Source of the DNA: UTCFX2 sp963726375
GTDB lineage: Bacteria > Chloroflexota > Anaerolineae > Anaerolineales > UBA4823
Length of the DNA stretch: 64,000 nt
NCBI GenBank assembly: GCA_963726375.1
Contig: CAVSCE010000013.1
Location: 62,001 to 126,000, forward strand
Reading direction: 5' to 3'
Shown piece after piece: positions 1 to 8,302 of the stretch (its first letter is position 1; each line of letters starts with the position of its first letter). Made by a program: the position numbers and the translations under genes. Below the pieces are notes generated by a model, which saw only the letters and a program-made list of their open reading frames with translations, searched no databases and was not told where the DNA came from.

Positions 1-569
1 AGATCAAGCATCTTTTTGTGTTCATTGTCTCAGCGTTTATTTTGCCGATCATCAGCTTCCCCTTTCTGGTGGATTATCAGCAAAGGCGGGTACTCAATTT
101 TCTGTTTCCAGATCCCACCGCGCGGCATGGTGAGATTTATAATATTCAGCAAGCGCTGATCGCAATTGGCTCCGGCGGCCTTCTCGGACAGGGTTACGGT
201 CACGGAACCCAGGTTCAGCTCAGGTTCTTAAAAGTGCGCTGGTCAGATTTTATCTTCTCGGCGATGGCTCAGGAATTTGGCTTTATCGGGGTGGTGATCG
301 TGCTGGCTGTGCTGGTTTTTGTCATTCTGCGTTGTTTGAGAGCAGCCCGGCTGGCCAGAGATTCCTTCGGCGCACTGCTTTCCTATGGCGTTGCGACAAT
401 GATCGCATTCCAGGCAGTCGTGAATATCGGTGTCAATCTGAATCTTATGCCCGCTACCGGATTAACCTTACCATTCGTCAGCTATGGAGGAAGCTCACTT
501 TTGTCCACGTTAATTGGCATAGGGCTTGTTGAAAGCGTTATCCTGCGCCACCGATCTTTGGAATATTGA
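1..569 (+). CDS. FtsW/RodA/SpoVE-family protein, C-terminal part (cut by window start)
   Basis: This is the C-terminal end of a SEDS-family membrane glycosyltransferase, which polymerises lipid II glycan for cell-wall growth or division. The reading frame is open right back to base 3, so the GTG at 18 is probably internal and the gene begins upstream of the window. Visible family marks are the GSGGLLGQGYG loop, the WSDFIFS/AQEFGFIG segment and the terminal FVSYGGSS motif, with at least three hydrophobic segments. The family usually has 370-420 residues; about 190 are present. Whether it is FtsW or RodA cannot be told from this end alone. Confidence 0.9.
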   Translation, partial: IKHLFVFIVSAFILPIISFPFLVDYQQRRVLNFLFPDPTARHGEIYNIQQALIAIGSGGLLGQGYGHGTQVQLRFLKVRWSDFIFSAMAQEFGFIGVVIVLAVLVFVILRCLRAARLARDSFGALLSYGVATMIAFQAVVNIGVNLNLMPATGLTLPFVSYGGSSLLSTLIGIGLVESVILRHRSLEY

Positions 570-638
570 TCCATCGAGCACCTGATTTTCGATCGATTCT
601 CCCAGCCAGACGCTGTACATTCCTCAACGGAGTCAACC

Positions 639-2126
639 ATGACCAATCTCAAACCCGCTCGCACTCGTTTTGCCCCCTCTCCAACAGGACGAACCCACCT
701 TGGGAGCGGCCGAACAGCTCTCTACGCCTTCCTGTTAGCCCGCCAGACAGGTGGTGAATTCATCCTTCGGATTGAAGACACGGACCAAAAAAGGTATGTA
801 CCTGGCGCCGAAGAAGAATTAATGCGCTCCCTCCGATGGTTAGGTCTGGAATGGGATGAAGGTCCTGATGTTGGCGGACCGTATGGACCATACCGCCAAT
901 CGGAACGGAAAGAGATTTACCAGCAATTTGCTGCAGAGCTAGTTGAACAAGGCCATGCCTTTTATTGTTTCTGTTCTCCAGACCGACTGGAACGAATCCG
1001 TCAAGAACAGATCAAAGCAAAAATCAATGCGCATTATGATGGTACCTGCCGGGAGCTTTCACAAGCAGAAGTTCAAGACCGACTGAGGCGCGGAGAGCGG
1101 CACGTCATCCGATTCAAGATGCCCGGGGAAGGAGCCATCACGGTCAGGGATTACCTGCGCGGGGAGATTGTTGTGGAAAACCGCAACCTGGATGATTATG
1201 TGCTGGTCAAATCGGATGGCCTGGCACTCTATCACCTGGCGGCAATGGTCGACGACCATCTAATGAAGATTACCCATGTGATCCGTGGCGACGAATGGCT
1301 GCCTACATTCCCGCTGCACATGCACATCATTCGCGCCTTTGGATGGGATGTGCCTGAATTCGCCCATCTTTCCATTTTCCTCAAGCCCAGCGGGAAAGGC
1401 AAAATGAGCAAACGGGAGAAGGCAGATGTGATGAAAGATGGTCACTCTATCTTTGTTGGAGACCTGCAGGACCTGGGATATTTGCCGGAGGGAGTACTGA
1501 ACTGGATCGCCTTGATGGGCTGGAGTTATGACGATCGGACCGAGTTTTTCGAGATGACCGATTTGATCGAGAAATTCAGCCTGGAAAAGCTGAATCCATC
1601 TCCGGCTGCGATTAATTTCTCAAAGCTCGACCACTTTAATGGGCTCCATATTCGCAACCTGAAAACAGCCGATCTTGCCGAACGATTGAAACCATTTTTT
1701 GAAAACGCCGGTTATCAGACCGACGACGAAATGCTGTTGCGGATCGCTCCAATCATCCAGAATCGGTTGGTTACGCTGGATGACGCACTTGCAATGGCCG
1801 GGTTTTTCTTCAAAGACCAGATTCAGCCAAATCCGGAGGATCTTGTTGGCTCGCAGATGACGGCGGACAAATCTGCAGCAGCCGTCCGCAGAGCGCGTGA
1901 GATGCTCGCTGGCCTCCCAACGATCACGAAGGACGTAGCAGAACCACAGATGCGCCAGCTGGCCGAAGCGCTCGATTTAAGTCCTGGACAATTCTTTGGA
2001 ATCCTGCGTGCTTCAGTGACCGGTCAGAAAGTCAGCCCGCCGCTTTTTGAGAGCATGGAAATTATTGGAAAAACCAGGGTGCTCGAGCGATTGGATCTGG
2101 CGATCCAGCTCCTTGAACACCTGTGA
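639..2126 (+). CDS. gltX: Glutamyl-tRNA synthetase
   Basis: Class I aminoacyl-tRNA synthetase that charges tRNA-Glu. The 495-residue product is full length for bacterial GluRS. The N-terminus has the SPTGRTHLGSG form of the HIGH signature near residues 14-24, followed by the RIEDTD motif; the KMSKR loop lies near residue 254, and the C-terminal part is the helical anticodon-binding region. The ATG at 639 directly precedes the conserved core (TRFAPSPTG). A separate glutaminyl-tRNA synthetase lies convergently downstream, so this enzyme probably charges only tRNA-Glu. The frame is uninterrupted, unlike many genes in the window. Confidence 0.97.
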   Translation: MTNLKPARTRFAPSPTGRTHLGSGRTALYAFLLARQTGGEFILRIEDTDQKRYVPGAEEELMRSLRWLGLEWDEGPDVGGPYGPYRQSERKEIYQQFAAELVEQGHAFYCFCSPDRLERIRQEQIKAKINAHYDGTCRELSQAEVQDRLRRGERHVIRFKMPGEGAITVRDYLRGEIVVENRNLDDYVLVKSDGLALYHLAAMVDDHLMKITHVIRGDEWLPTFPLHMHIIRAFGWDVPEFAHLSIFLKPSGKGKMSKREKADVMKDGHSIFVGDLQDLGYLPEGVLNWIALMGWSYDDRTEFFEMTDLIEKFSLEKLNPSPAAINFSKLDHFNGLHIRNLKTADLAERLKPFFENAGYQTDDEMLLRIAPIIQNRLVTLDDALAMAGFFFKDQIQPNPEDLVGSQMTADKSAAAVRRAREMLAGLPTITKDVAEPQMRQLAEALDLSPGQFFGILRASVTGQKVSPPLFESMEIIGKTRVLERLDLAIQLLEHL

Positions 2127-2134
2127 TCGAAAGA

Positions 2135-2168
2135 AAGAGAGTCTGCCTGAACCACGGTAAACTCTCTT
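2135..2168. terminator. Hairpin between convergent gltX and glnS
   Basis: An 8-bp perfect stem (AAGAGAGT / ACTCTCTT) with an 18-base loop sits between the convergent stops. There is no strong U-tract, so it is only a candidate bidirectional terminator. Confidence 0.45.
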
Positions 2169-2194
2169 GCGGTAAACCGTTTTAACTCAAACCT

Positions 2195-3880
2195 TTATTG
2201 AGCGTTTTGGATTTTCGCCCAGGTGTCCTTCAACGCAACCGTGCGGTTGAAGATCAGCCGACCGGCGCTGGCTGAATCTGGATCGACGCAGAAGTATCCC
2301 TGCCGCTCAAATTGGACGCGGTCGCCGGGGTGGGCATCTGCAAGGCTTAACTCGACGAGGCAGTCTTTGAGCACCTGAAGCGAGTCGGGGTTGAGGAATT
2401 CCAGGAAGCTGTCAGCTTCACCCCCTTCAGGATCCGGACGGTTGAACAAACGGTCGTACAGCCGCACTTCGGCCGGGATTGAGCTTTCCGCAGAAAGCCA
2501 ATGGATGGTCGATTTGACTTTTCGTCCATCCGGCGCATCTCCACCGTGGGTCTCAGGGTCGTACGTGCAGAGTACTTCGGTGACATTCCCATCAGCATCT
2601 TTCACAAAATCCACACATTTCACGAAATAGGCATAGCGCAGGCGGACTTCTCTTCCAGGGGAGAGGCGGAAAAATTTGGGCGGCGGCTCTTCGCGGAAAT
2701 CTTCCTGTTCGATGTACAGCGTGCGTGAAAAAGGCAGCTTGCGAGTCCCTTCCTCCGGATTTTCTGGATTGTTGATCGCATCCATCATTTCGACCTGGTT
2801 TTCAGGATAATTGATGATCGTCAGCTTTAGGGGATGGAGCACGGCCATTTTTCGGAGGGCGCGGCGGTTCAGATCTTCACGGATGCAGTGCTCCAGCAAA
2901 GCCATATCGATGACGCTGTAATTCTTTGCGATCCCGGCACGGTTGATGAAGTCATGGATCGATTCTGGGGTATAACCGCGCCGGCGAAGGCCGGAAAGCG
3001 TCCATAAGCGCGGGTCATCCCAACCGTTCACATACCCCCCGCTCACCAGTTTCACCAGCTTGCGCTTGCTCATTACCGTGAAGTTGATGTTTAAGCGGGC
3101 AAACTCGATCTGGCGCGGGGCGTAGATCTCCAATTCTGTGAGGAACCACTCGTACAGCGGGCGGTGGTCCTCATATTCTAGCGAGCAGAGCGAATGCGTA
3201 ATCCCCTCGATCGAATCGCTCTGCCCGTGGGCGAAGTCGTACATCGGATATATGCACCATTTGGCTCCCGTACGGTGGTGGGGCGGTTCATGAATGATCC
3301 GATACATCACCGGGTCGCGCATGTTCATATTCCCGGCAGCCATGTCGATTTTGGCACGCAGGACCCTGGCTCCATCGGGAAATTCGCCCCTGCGCATCCT
3401 CTCGAACAAATCGAGGTTCTCTTCGATCGATCGGTTACGATAGGGGCTCTCTCGGCCGGGCTCGGTCAGCGTCCCGCGATATTCGCGGATTTGATCTGCC
3501 GAGAGATCATCCACGTACGCTTTGTTCTTATAAATCAGCTTCAAGGCGTAATCGAAAAGCTGATCATAGTAATCCGATGCATAAAATTCGCGGTCTTCCC
3601 AATCGAAACCAAGCCAGCGGATGTCCTCTTTGATCGAATCGACATATTCGACATCTTCTTTGATTGGATTTGTGTCATCGAAACGAAGGTTGCATTTTCC
3701 ACCGAAATCGCGCGCAATCCCAAAATCGATTGCTATCGCTTTCGCATGCCCTATATGCAGATAGCCGTTCGGCTCGGGGGGAAAGCGGGTTTGGACGCGG
3801 TCAAAACGCCCGTCCTGCAAATCTTGCTTGACAGCCTCGCGGATGAAATCGGTGGGGGTGGGGAGATCTGTTTCTGACAT
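2195..3880 (-). CDS. glnS: Glutaminyl-tRNA synthetase
   Basis: Class I synthetase that charges tRNA-Gln directly. The 561-residue length fits bacterial GlnRS. The HIGH motif appears as PPEPNGYLHIGHAKA near residue 35-49, the MSKRK loop near residue 267, and the C-terminal half is the two-barrel anticodon-binding domain. Many bacteria lack GlnRS and use Glu-tRNA-Gln amidotransferase instead; presence here means direct charging is possible, and a tRNA-Gln(CTG) gene lies 2.9 kb away. It converges on gltX and is divergent from znuA. The frame is intact. Confidence 0.97.
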   Translation of the reverse strand: MSETDLPTPTDFIREAVKQDLQDGRFDRVQTRFPPEPNGYLHIGHAKAIAIDFGIARDFGGKCNLRFDDTNPIKEDVEYVDSIKEDIRWLGFDWEDREFYASDYYDQLFDYALKLIYKNKAYVDDLSADQIREYRGTLTEPGRESPYRNRSIEENLDLFERMRRGEFPDGARVLRAKIDMAAGNMNMRDPVMYRIIHEPPHHRTGAKWCIYPMYDFAHGQSDSIEGITHSLCSLEYEDHRPLYEWFLTELEIYAPRQIEFARLNINFTVMSKRKLVKLVSGGYVNGWDDPRLWTLSGLRRRGYTPESIHDFINRAGIAKNYSVIDMALLEHCIREDLNRRALRKMAVLHPLKLTIINYPENQVEMMDAINNPENPEEGTRKLPFSRTLYIEQEDFREEPPPKFFRLSPGREVRLRYAYFVKCVDFVKDADGNVTEVLCTYDPETHGGDAPDGRKVKSTIHWLSAESSIPAEVRLYDRLFNRPDPEGGEADSFLEFLNPDSLQVLKDCLVELSLADAHPGDRVQFERQGYFCVDPDSASAGRLIFNRTVALKDTWAKIQNAQ

Positions 3881-3914
3881 GATTTGTCACCTCGCTTTCA
3901 AAGAATAACGATTG

Positions 3915-3920
3915 ATTATA
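3915..3920 (-). promoter_or_regulatory. Extended -10 element ahead of glnS
   Basis: On the minus strand the sequence reads TGATATAAT about 35 bases before the glnS ATG, an extended -10 (TGn plus perfect TATAAT). The upstream -35 match is weak. Confidence 0.4.
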
Positions 3921-3967
3921 TCAGCGATCAGCCAGCGTAGTCAGACTTACAGTTTTAGGACATCTCA

Positions 3968-3996
3968 TTGGATGCAGGGATGTTTCGGTGTATACT
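3968..3996 (+). promoter_or_regulatory. Putative sigma-70-type promoter for the metal transporter operon
   Basis: TTGGAT, a 17-base spacer and TATACT lie about 95 bases before the znuA-like start. I see no clear Zur or MntR palindrome next to it. Confidence 0.4.
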
Positions 3997-4091
3997 TCAA
4001 ATTCGGTCAAATCCGTCGATCAGCAACGGATGCTTTCTGATATGCACGTTAGATCATTCACAAGCAGGATATTCTCTTGGTTCACATAAAA

Positions 4092-5021
4092 ATGTTCTGG
4101 ATCACAGCTTTAATCATCCTGGCGTTGGGGGGGTGTAGAGGAACTGTGGATGAACGAAATGTTCTGAAAGTAGCGGCTTCGACGACGCTGATTGGGGATG
4201 CGGCGAAACAGGTTGGCGGCGATTTAATTGACCTGACGGTGCTCACCCCGATCGGTGCGGATCCGCACACTTTTGAGCCGCGCCCGCAGGATATCGCTGC
4301 CCTGACCGACGCAAAGGTTGTTTTAATAAACGGCCTGGGCCTTGAAGAAGCGCTGAAGCCGGTGCTGGAATCCAACATGCAGGGCGAGCTGATCGAGGTT
4401 TCCGATGGCATCCAATCTTTAGTATTCAACGATTCGCACGCGAACGTTGTTGAAAAGGCTGGCGATGCCGATGATGAGCATGCCTCCGGTGATCCGCACA
4501 CCTGGATGGATCCGAATAATGTGATGGTCTGGGCTCGCAATATCGCCGACGCATTTGCCGCAGCAGACCCATTGAACGCCGCGGTTTATCGGAATAACGC
4601 GGAAGCGTATATCGAGAAGCTTGAAGAGCTGGATGCCTGGATTCGCTCCGAAGTTGTCTTGATCCCGCCCGAGCGCCGGAAGCTTGTCACAGACCACGCA
4701 ACCTTGGGTTATTTTGCGGAAGAGTACGGTTTCGAGCAGGTCGGTCTGGTGGTGCCGTCCTTCAGCACGAACGCAGCCCCATCGGCGCAGGACCTGGCAA
4801 CGTTGGAAGACGCCATTCGCGCCCAACAGGTCCAGGCAGTAATTGTGGATATGACAGTCAACCCTGACCTGGCCGAACAGGTAGCAAAAGACACCGGAAT
4901 TAAACTGATCCCGATCTATACGGGCTCGTTGGGCGAGCAAGGCAGCCCGGCGAATTCTTATTTAAATTTCATGCGATATAATGTTCAGGCGATCGCAGCT
5001 GGATTATCGCAACTGAAATGA
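4092..5021 (+). CDS. Zinc/manganese ABC transporter substrate-binding lipoprotein (ZnuA/TroA family)
   Basis: Extracytoplasmic metal-binding protein that delivers Zn or Mn to an ABC importer. The ATG at 4092 gives an immediate lipoprotein signal (hydrophobic helix ending LALGGC); a TTG at 4077 in the same frame is a weaker choice. About 309 residues fit the family. Likely metal ligands are the histidines in GADPHTFEP, SGDPHTWMD and TDHATLGYF. The usual long His-rich loop is reduced to a short acidic stretch around residues 118-128, so Zn versus Mn cannot be decided. It is followed by ATPase and permease genes in the same direction. Confidence 0.9.
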   Translation: MFWITALIILALGGCRGTVDERNVLKVAASTTLIGDAAKQVGGDLIDLTVLTPIGADPHTFEPRPQDIAALTDAKVVLINGLGLEEALKPVLESNMQGELIEVSDGIQSLVFNDSHANVVEKAGDADDEHASGDPHTWMDPNNVMVWARNIADAFAAADPLNAAVYRNNAEAYIEKLEELDAWIRSEVVLIPPERRKLVTDHATLGYFAEEYGFEQVGLVVPSFSTNAAPSAQDLATLEDAIRAQQVQAVIVDMTVNPDLAEQVAKDTGIKLIPIYTGSLGEQGSPANSYLNFMRYNVQAIAAGLSQLK

Positions 5022-5056
5022 AGATATTATCATCAATCTGAGCAGGTTATCACTGA

Positions 5057-5879
5057 ATGTCACCGCATGTTCATCACATCCAGGATCAGCCGATCCTTGA
5101 CGTTAAAGAATTAAGCGTCTCATTCGAAGGCAGGTCTGCATTAGAAGGGTTGACCTTCCACCTTCATGCCGGCGAGCGAGTCGCGGTCGTCGGCCCGAAC
5201 GGTGCAGGAAAGAGCACGCTTTTTAAAGTAATCGCCGGTGTCATCGCTCCAGGCCAGGGTGAGGTGAAAGTCTATGGGACGGGACCGCAGGGGCATGTTT
5301 GCATCGGATACGTCCCCCAGCGCAGCCAGGTGGATTGGAGTTTTCCCGTTACGGTGGCTGACGTTGTAATGATGGGACGGATTGCCCGGCTCGGCTGGTT
5401 AAAATGGCCGAAGAAAGAGGATTGGGCGCAGGTGCATGCCGCCCTTGAGATCGTTGGTCTTGCCGAGCTCAGCTCCCGTCAGATCAGCCAGTTATCGGGC
5501 GGGCAGCAGCAGCGCATGTTCATCGCCCAGGTGCTTGCCCAGGAAGCCGAGCTGATTCTGATGGACGAGCCGCTGAGCGGGCTGGATGTGCCTTCGCGCG
5601 AGGGGATCCTGAGCGCTGCTGGAGACACTGAAAGCGCAGACGTGTAACAGTGATGGTTTCCACACACGACCTGGAAGAGGCAGCAAAATATTATGATCGC
5701 GTTATGCTGCTAAATAAACAACTCTTAGGTTTTGGGGAGCGCAGAATATGTGCTCCAGCTACGAGACCCTGCTCCAGGCTTACGGCGGGCGGCTGAGGAT
5801 GGTGGGGGCGGATGCCGAACTGATTGCGGTGGCGGATACTTGCTGCGATGATGGGGAGGCGCATGACCACGCTCATTAA
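5057..5879 (+). CDS. Metal ABC transporter ATP-binding protein, frame broken
   Basis: ATPase of the Zn/Mn importer. The first 185 residues read cleanly: Walker A GPNGAGKST, Q-loop GYVPQRSQVDW, signature LSGGQQQR and Walker B LILMDEPLSGLD. The frame then changes near 5615 and again near 5640 to resume with VMVSTHDLEEAAKYYDRV (H-loop), and once more near 5740 to finish QAYGGRLRMVG...HDHAH with a stop at 5877-5879. Joined, it is about 270 residues, normal for the family. Three frame changes in a well-conserved gene suggest assembly indels. It overlaps the start of the permease gene, as expected in this operon. Confidence 0.85.
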
Positions 5880-6726
5880 CTGGCTGATCGAGCCGCTGGG
5901 CTACGCCTTTATGATCCGTGGCCTGGCTGCCGCTGTGCTCGTCGGAATCGTCTGTGCGGTCGTTGGCACCTATGTCGTCCTGCGCGGGATGGCTTTCTTC
6001 GGTGACGCCCTCGCCCATACCATCTTGCCGGGGGTTGCTCTGGGCTATCTCTTTTCTGGTGGCGAGCAGGGATACGCTCTTCTGGTGGGCGCTGGGGGCT
6101 GCCCTGGTAAGCTGCGTTTGGGATCAGCGCTGATCAGCAAGAAGGCCGAGATTAAAGAGGATACTGCGATTGGGATCATCTTCGCCGGGATGTTCGCGCT
6201 GGGGATCGCGATCATCTCGACCGTCCGCAGCTATGCGGTCGATCTGAGCCACTTTCTCTTTGGAGATGTCCTGGGCGTCTCCGGTGCAGACGTCCTCCGC
6301 ACAGGGATTTTTGGCGTGCTTGTCCTGCTGGTGGTCTTCGCATTCTACAAGGAATTTCTGGTGCTCTCGTTCGATCCAATCCTGGCCGCTACCCTCCGCC
6401 TTCCGGTCGGATTGCTGAAAAACCTGCTGCTTGCGTTGATCGCAATCACGGTCGCGGTCTCTCTCCAGACAGTAGGGGTTGCACTCGTTGTGGCGATGCT
6501 GGTTACACCTGCAGCAACCGCATACCTGCTGACCAACCGGCTGCCGGTGATGATGGTCCTGGCGGCGGTTTTTGCTGCGCTGGCGGGAGTGGTAGGGCTC
6601 TACGCTTCGTATTACTTAGGAATCGCTTCAGGGGCGGCCATTGTGCTCACTGCCACGCTGGTGTTTGGGATCGTGTTTGGGTTGACCCGCAGCAGGGGTG
6701 AGAAGCGAAAAACCGGTCGGGTTTGA
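5863..6726 (+). CDS. Metal ABC transporter permease (ZnuB/MntC-like)
   Basis: Membrane permease of the Zn/Mn importer with about eight hydrophobic segments. The ATG at 5863 is chosen because GGGGAGG sits just upstream and it overlaps the ATPase 3' end; the frame is open further upstream but that part encodes the ATPase in another frame. The family pattern RGMAFFGDALAHTILPGVALG is near residue 38. Between about 6070 and 6120 the in-frame protein is locally scrambled (LLVGAGGCPGKLRLG), whereas the +1 frame reads the expected membrane sequence LFWWALGAALVSCV. This is a compensating pair of indels. Confidence 0.88.
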   Translation: MTTLINWLIEPLGYAFMIRGLAAAVLVGIVCAVVGTYVVLRGMAFFGDALAHTILPGVALGYLFSGGEQGYALLVGAGGCPGKLRLGSALISKKAEIKEDTAIGIIFAGMFALGIAIISTVRSYAVDLSHFLFGDVLGVSGADVLRTGIFGVLVLLVVFAFYKEFLVLSFDPILAATLRLPVGLLKNLLLALIAITVAVSLQTVGVALVVAMLVTPAATAYLLTNRLPVMMVLAAVFAALAGVVGLYASYYLGIASGAAIVLTATLVFGIVFGLTRSRGEKRKTGRV

Positions 6727-6751
6727 CGGTCTGACCCATTCGTGGTAAAAT
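6723..6751 (+). promoter_or_regulatory. Promoter of tRNA-Gln
   Basis: TTGACG, a 17-base spacer and TAAAAT lie 12 bases before the tRNA. The -35 overlaps the stop codon region of the metal permease, so the tRNA is probably its own transcription unit. Confidence 0.6.
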
Positions 6752-6762
6752 GCCCGGCACGT

Positions 6763-6833
6763 TGGGGATTCGTCTAGTGGTAGGACAGCAAACTCTGGAT
6801 CTGTATGCCGTGGTTCGAATCCACGATCCCCAG
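6763..6833 (+). tRNA. tRNA-Gln (anticodon CTG)
   Basis: The cloverleaf can be drawn by eye: acceptor TGGGGAT/ATCCCCA, D-arm GTC...GAC, anticodon loop CTCTGGA with anticodon CTG at 6795-6797, and T-arm CGTGG-TTCGAAT-CCACG. The discriminator is G. CCA is not encoded, so the end must be added by a CCA enzyme. One anticodon-stem pair is an A-C mismatch (6791 with 6801); a G at 6791 would restore pairing, so this may be a base error. Confidence 0.93.
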
Positions 6834-6905
6834 CCTTAACCGCTAGATATGGCGGAAAAAGTCCTCATTCACTCTCATATATTGAGGTGGAGGAGGATTT
6901 TTCTT

Positions 6906-7070
6906 ATGTCACAAACGAAAGTGAGCCAAAAAACTCAATTCATTTTATCCGGAACCGTCAGAGATATTCAAGTGGTTTCATCCTGGATCGCCAGACAAGG
7001 GGTCTCGCACAAAGGACGATCAATTATTCTAAAGCGCATATCTTTACCGCCAACTACCAACAACCAATAA
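6906..7070 (+). pseudogene. Short ORF whose start resembles the trpB2 5' end
   Basis: A strong Shine-Dalgarno stretch (GGTGGAGGAGGA) precedes an ATG and an ORF of 54 codons. Its first 15 residues (MSQTKVSQKTQFILS) resemble the first 15 of the trpB2 gene at 40076 (MSQSRSSQTQFLLGE), and the DNA is similar there too. After that no frame reads TrpB sequence. It may be a relic of a duplicated trpB2 5' end, a leader peptide, or chance. The 6834-7161 stretch holds no other gene I can support. Confidence 0.3.
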
Positions 7071-7096
7071 CCAACACCCAACCACCAACACCCAAA
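7049..7096 (+). repeat. C/A-rich low-complexity tract
   Basis: About 48 bases made almost only of C and A, with irregular repeats of ACCAAC, AACCA and CAACACCC. It lies between the short ORF and the sucC promoter. The function is unknown; it could be a slippage-prone spacer or an unstructured leader. Confidence 0.6.
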
Positions 7097-7097
7097 A

Positions 7098-7106
7098 TGA
7101 TATAAT
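7098..7106 (+). promoter_or_regulatory. Extended -10 promoter for sucCD
   Basis: TGATATAAT is an extended -10 (TGn TATAAT) about 55 bases before the sucC start. No good -35 is present because the C/A-rich tract occupies that position, which fits an extended -10 promoter. Confidence 0.5.
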
Positions 7107-7161
7107 CACCCTATAGGGAGAAAAACCAGACCCATCCTGATCCTTCGGAGAGACTGCTTGC

Positions 7162-8298
7162 ATGAAACTGCATGAGTATCAGTCCAAACAAATTTTTGCA
7201 AAGTACGGCATCCCGATCCCTAAGGGACGGGTGGCGGCGACCGCAGATGAAGCGAAACAAATTGCTAAAGAGCTGGTTGGCCGCGTTGTGATTAAATCGC
7301 AGGTGCTTGTCGGCGGGCGCGGCAAGGCTGGCGGGATCCGACTGGCGAAAAGCCCGGACGAGGCTGCCGATCTGGCCTCCCAGATACTGGCGATGGAGAT
7401 CAAGGGGCTGCCAGTGCGCAAGGTGCTGGTAGACGAGGCGGCCAATATCGAGACCGAAATCTATTTTGGGATCACCAACGACCGCAATGCTCGCCGCCCG
7501 GTGATGATCGCCTCCGCAGCCGGCGGTATCGACATCGAGGAAGTCGCCCGGATAAATCCCGAGAAAATCATCCGGGTTCATATCGATCCGCTGCTCGGGC
7601 TTCGCGATTACCAGGCCCGCGATATCGCCGCCGGGATCGACCTGCCGCGCGAGCATTGGCGGCTCTTTGGTCAGATCGCCCGCGGCCTCTGGCAGGCTTA
7701 CCAGGACTGCGATGCCACGCTGGCGGAGATCAACCCGCTGGTCATTACCAGCGAAAACCAGCTCCTGGCGGTCGACGGTAAAATGCTGATCGACGATAAC
7801 GCCCTCTTCCGCCAGCCTGCGCTGGCCGAGATGCGCGACCTGGACGTCGAGGCTCCTTCAGAAATCGAAGCGCGCCGCTACGGACTCTCATTCATCAAGC
7901 TGGATGGGAACATCGGCTGCATGGTCAACGGCGCCGGGCTGGCTATGACTTCGATGGATATCATCAAGCTGTTCGGCGGGTCTCCGGCGAATTTCCTGGA
8001 CATCGGGGGTGGTGCTTCTGCTGACAAAGTAGCAGCCGCGTTGAGGATCATTCTCGCCGACCCGAATGTCAAGGCGATCCTGTTTAACATCTTCGGCGGG
8101 ATCACGCGCGGAGACGAGGTAGCCCGGGGTATCCTTGCGGCTTTGAATGAAGTCCATACCAGCGTGCCGATGGTGATCCGGCTGGTCGGGACGAACGCCG
8201 AAGAGGGTCGCCAGATCCTGGCGGATGCCCAGATGATCACAGCGGAAACGCTGGCGGATGCTGCCAGGAAATCGGTCGCCGTGGCGACGGGAGGCTGA
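7162..8298 (+). CDS. sucC: Succinyl-CoA ligase (ADP-forming), beta subunit
   Basis: Beta subunit of succinyl-CoA synthetase, which makes ATP or GTP from succinyl-CoA in the TCA cycle or works in reverse. The 378-residue product starts MKLHEYQSKQIFAKYGIPIP, the usual N-terminus. The ATP-grasp fold spans residues 1-230 (VIKSQVLVGGRGKAGG, LAEINPLV), and the CoA-ligase domain follows (FLDIGGGAS, FNIFGGITRGDEVA). It is four bases from sucD, so the two are cotranscribed. The frame is intact. Nucleotide preference cannot be read by eye. Confidence 0.97.
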   Translation: MKLHEYQSKQIFAKYGIPIPKGRVAATADEAKQIAKELVGRVVIKSQVLVGGRGKAGGIRLAKSPDEAADLASQILAMEIKGLPVRKVLVDEAANIETEIYFGITNDRNARRPVMIASAAGGIDIEEVARINPEKIIRVHIDPLLGLRDYQARDIAAGIDLPREHWRLFGQIARGLWQAYQDCDATLAEINPLVITSENQLLAVDGKMLIDDNALFRQPALAEMRDLDVEAPSEIEARRYGLSFIKLDGNIGCMVNGAGLAMTSMDIIKLFGGSPANFLDIGGGASADKVAAALRIILADPNVKAILFNIFGGITRGDEVARGILAALNEVHTSVPMVIRLVGTNAEEGRQILADAQMITAETLADAARKSVAVATGG

Positions 8299-8302
8299 AC
8301 CC

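Noticed and set aside
3194..3877. 227-codon plus-strand frame opposite glnS
   Set aside because: It lies wholly antisense to a complete, well-matched glnS and has no similarity of its own.
4419..4940. 173-codon minus-strand frame opposite the metal-binding protein gene
   Set aside because: Antisense shadow of a clear lipoprotein gene; no start signal or family match.
5057..6726. Real decay of the metal transporter
   Set aside because: All motifs survive across frames and breaks include compensating pairs, which suits assembly indels rather than pseudogenes.
7049..7096. CRISPR or tandem-repeat array
   Set aside because: Units are irregular, 5-8 bases long, without spacers; it is simple low-complexity sequence.
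7111..7656. 181-codon minus-strand frame opposite sucC
   Set aside because: Antisense to an intact sucC; composition follows the sucC codon pattern.
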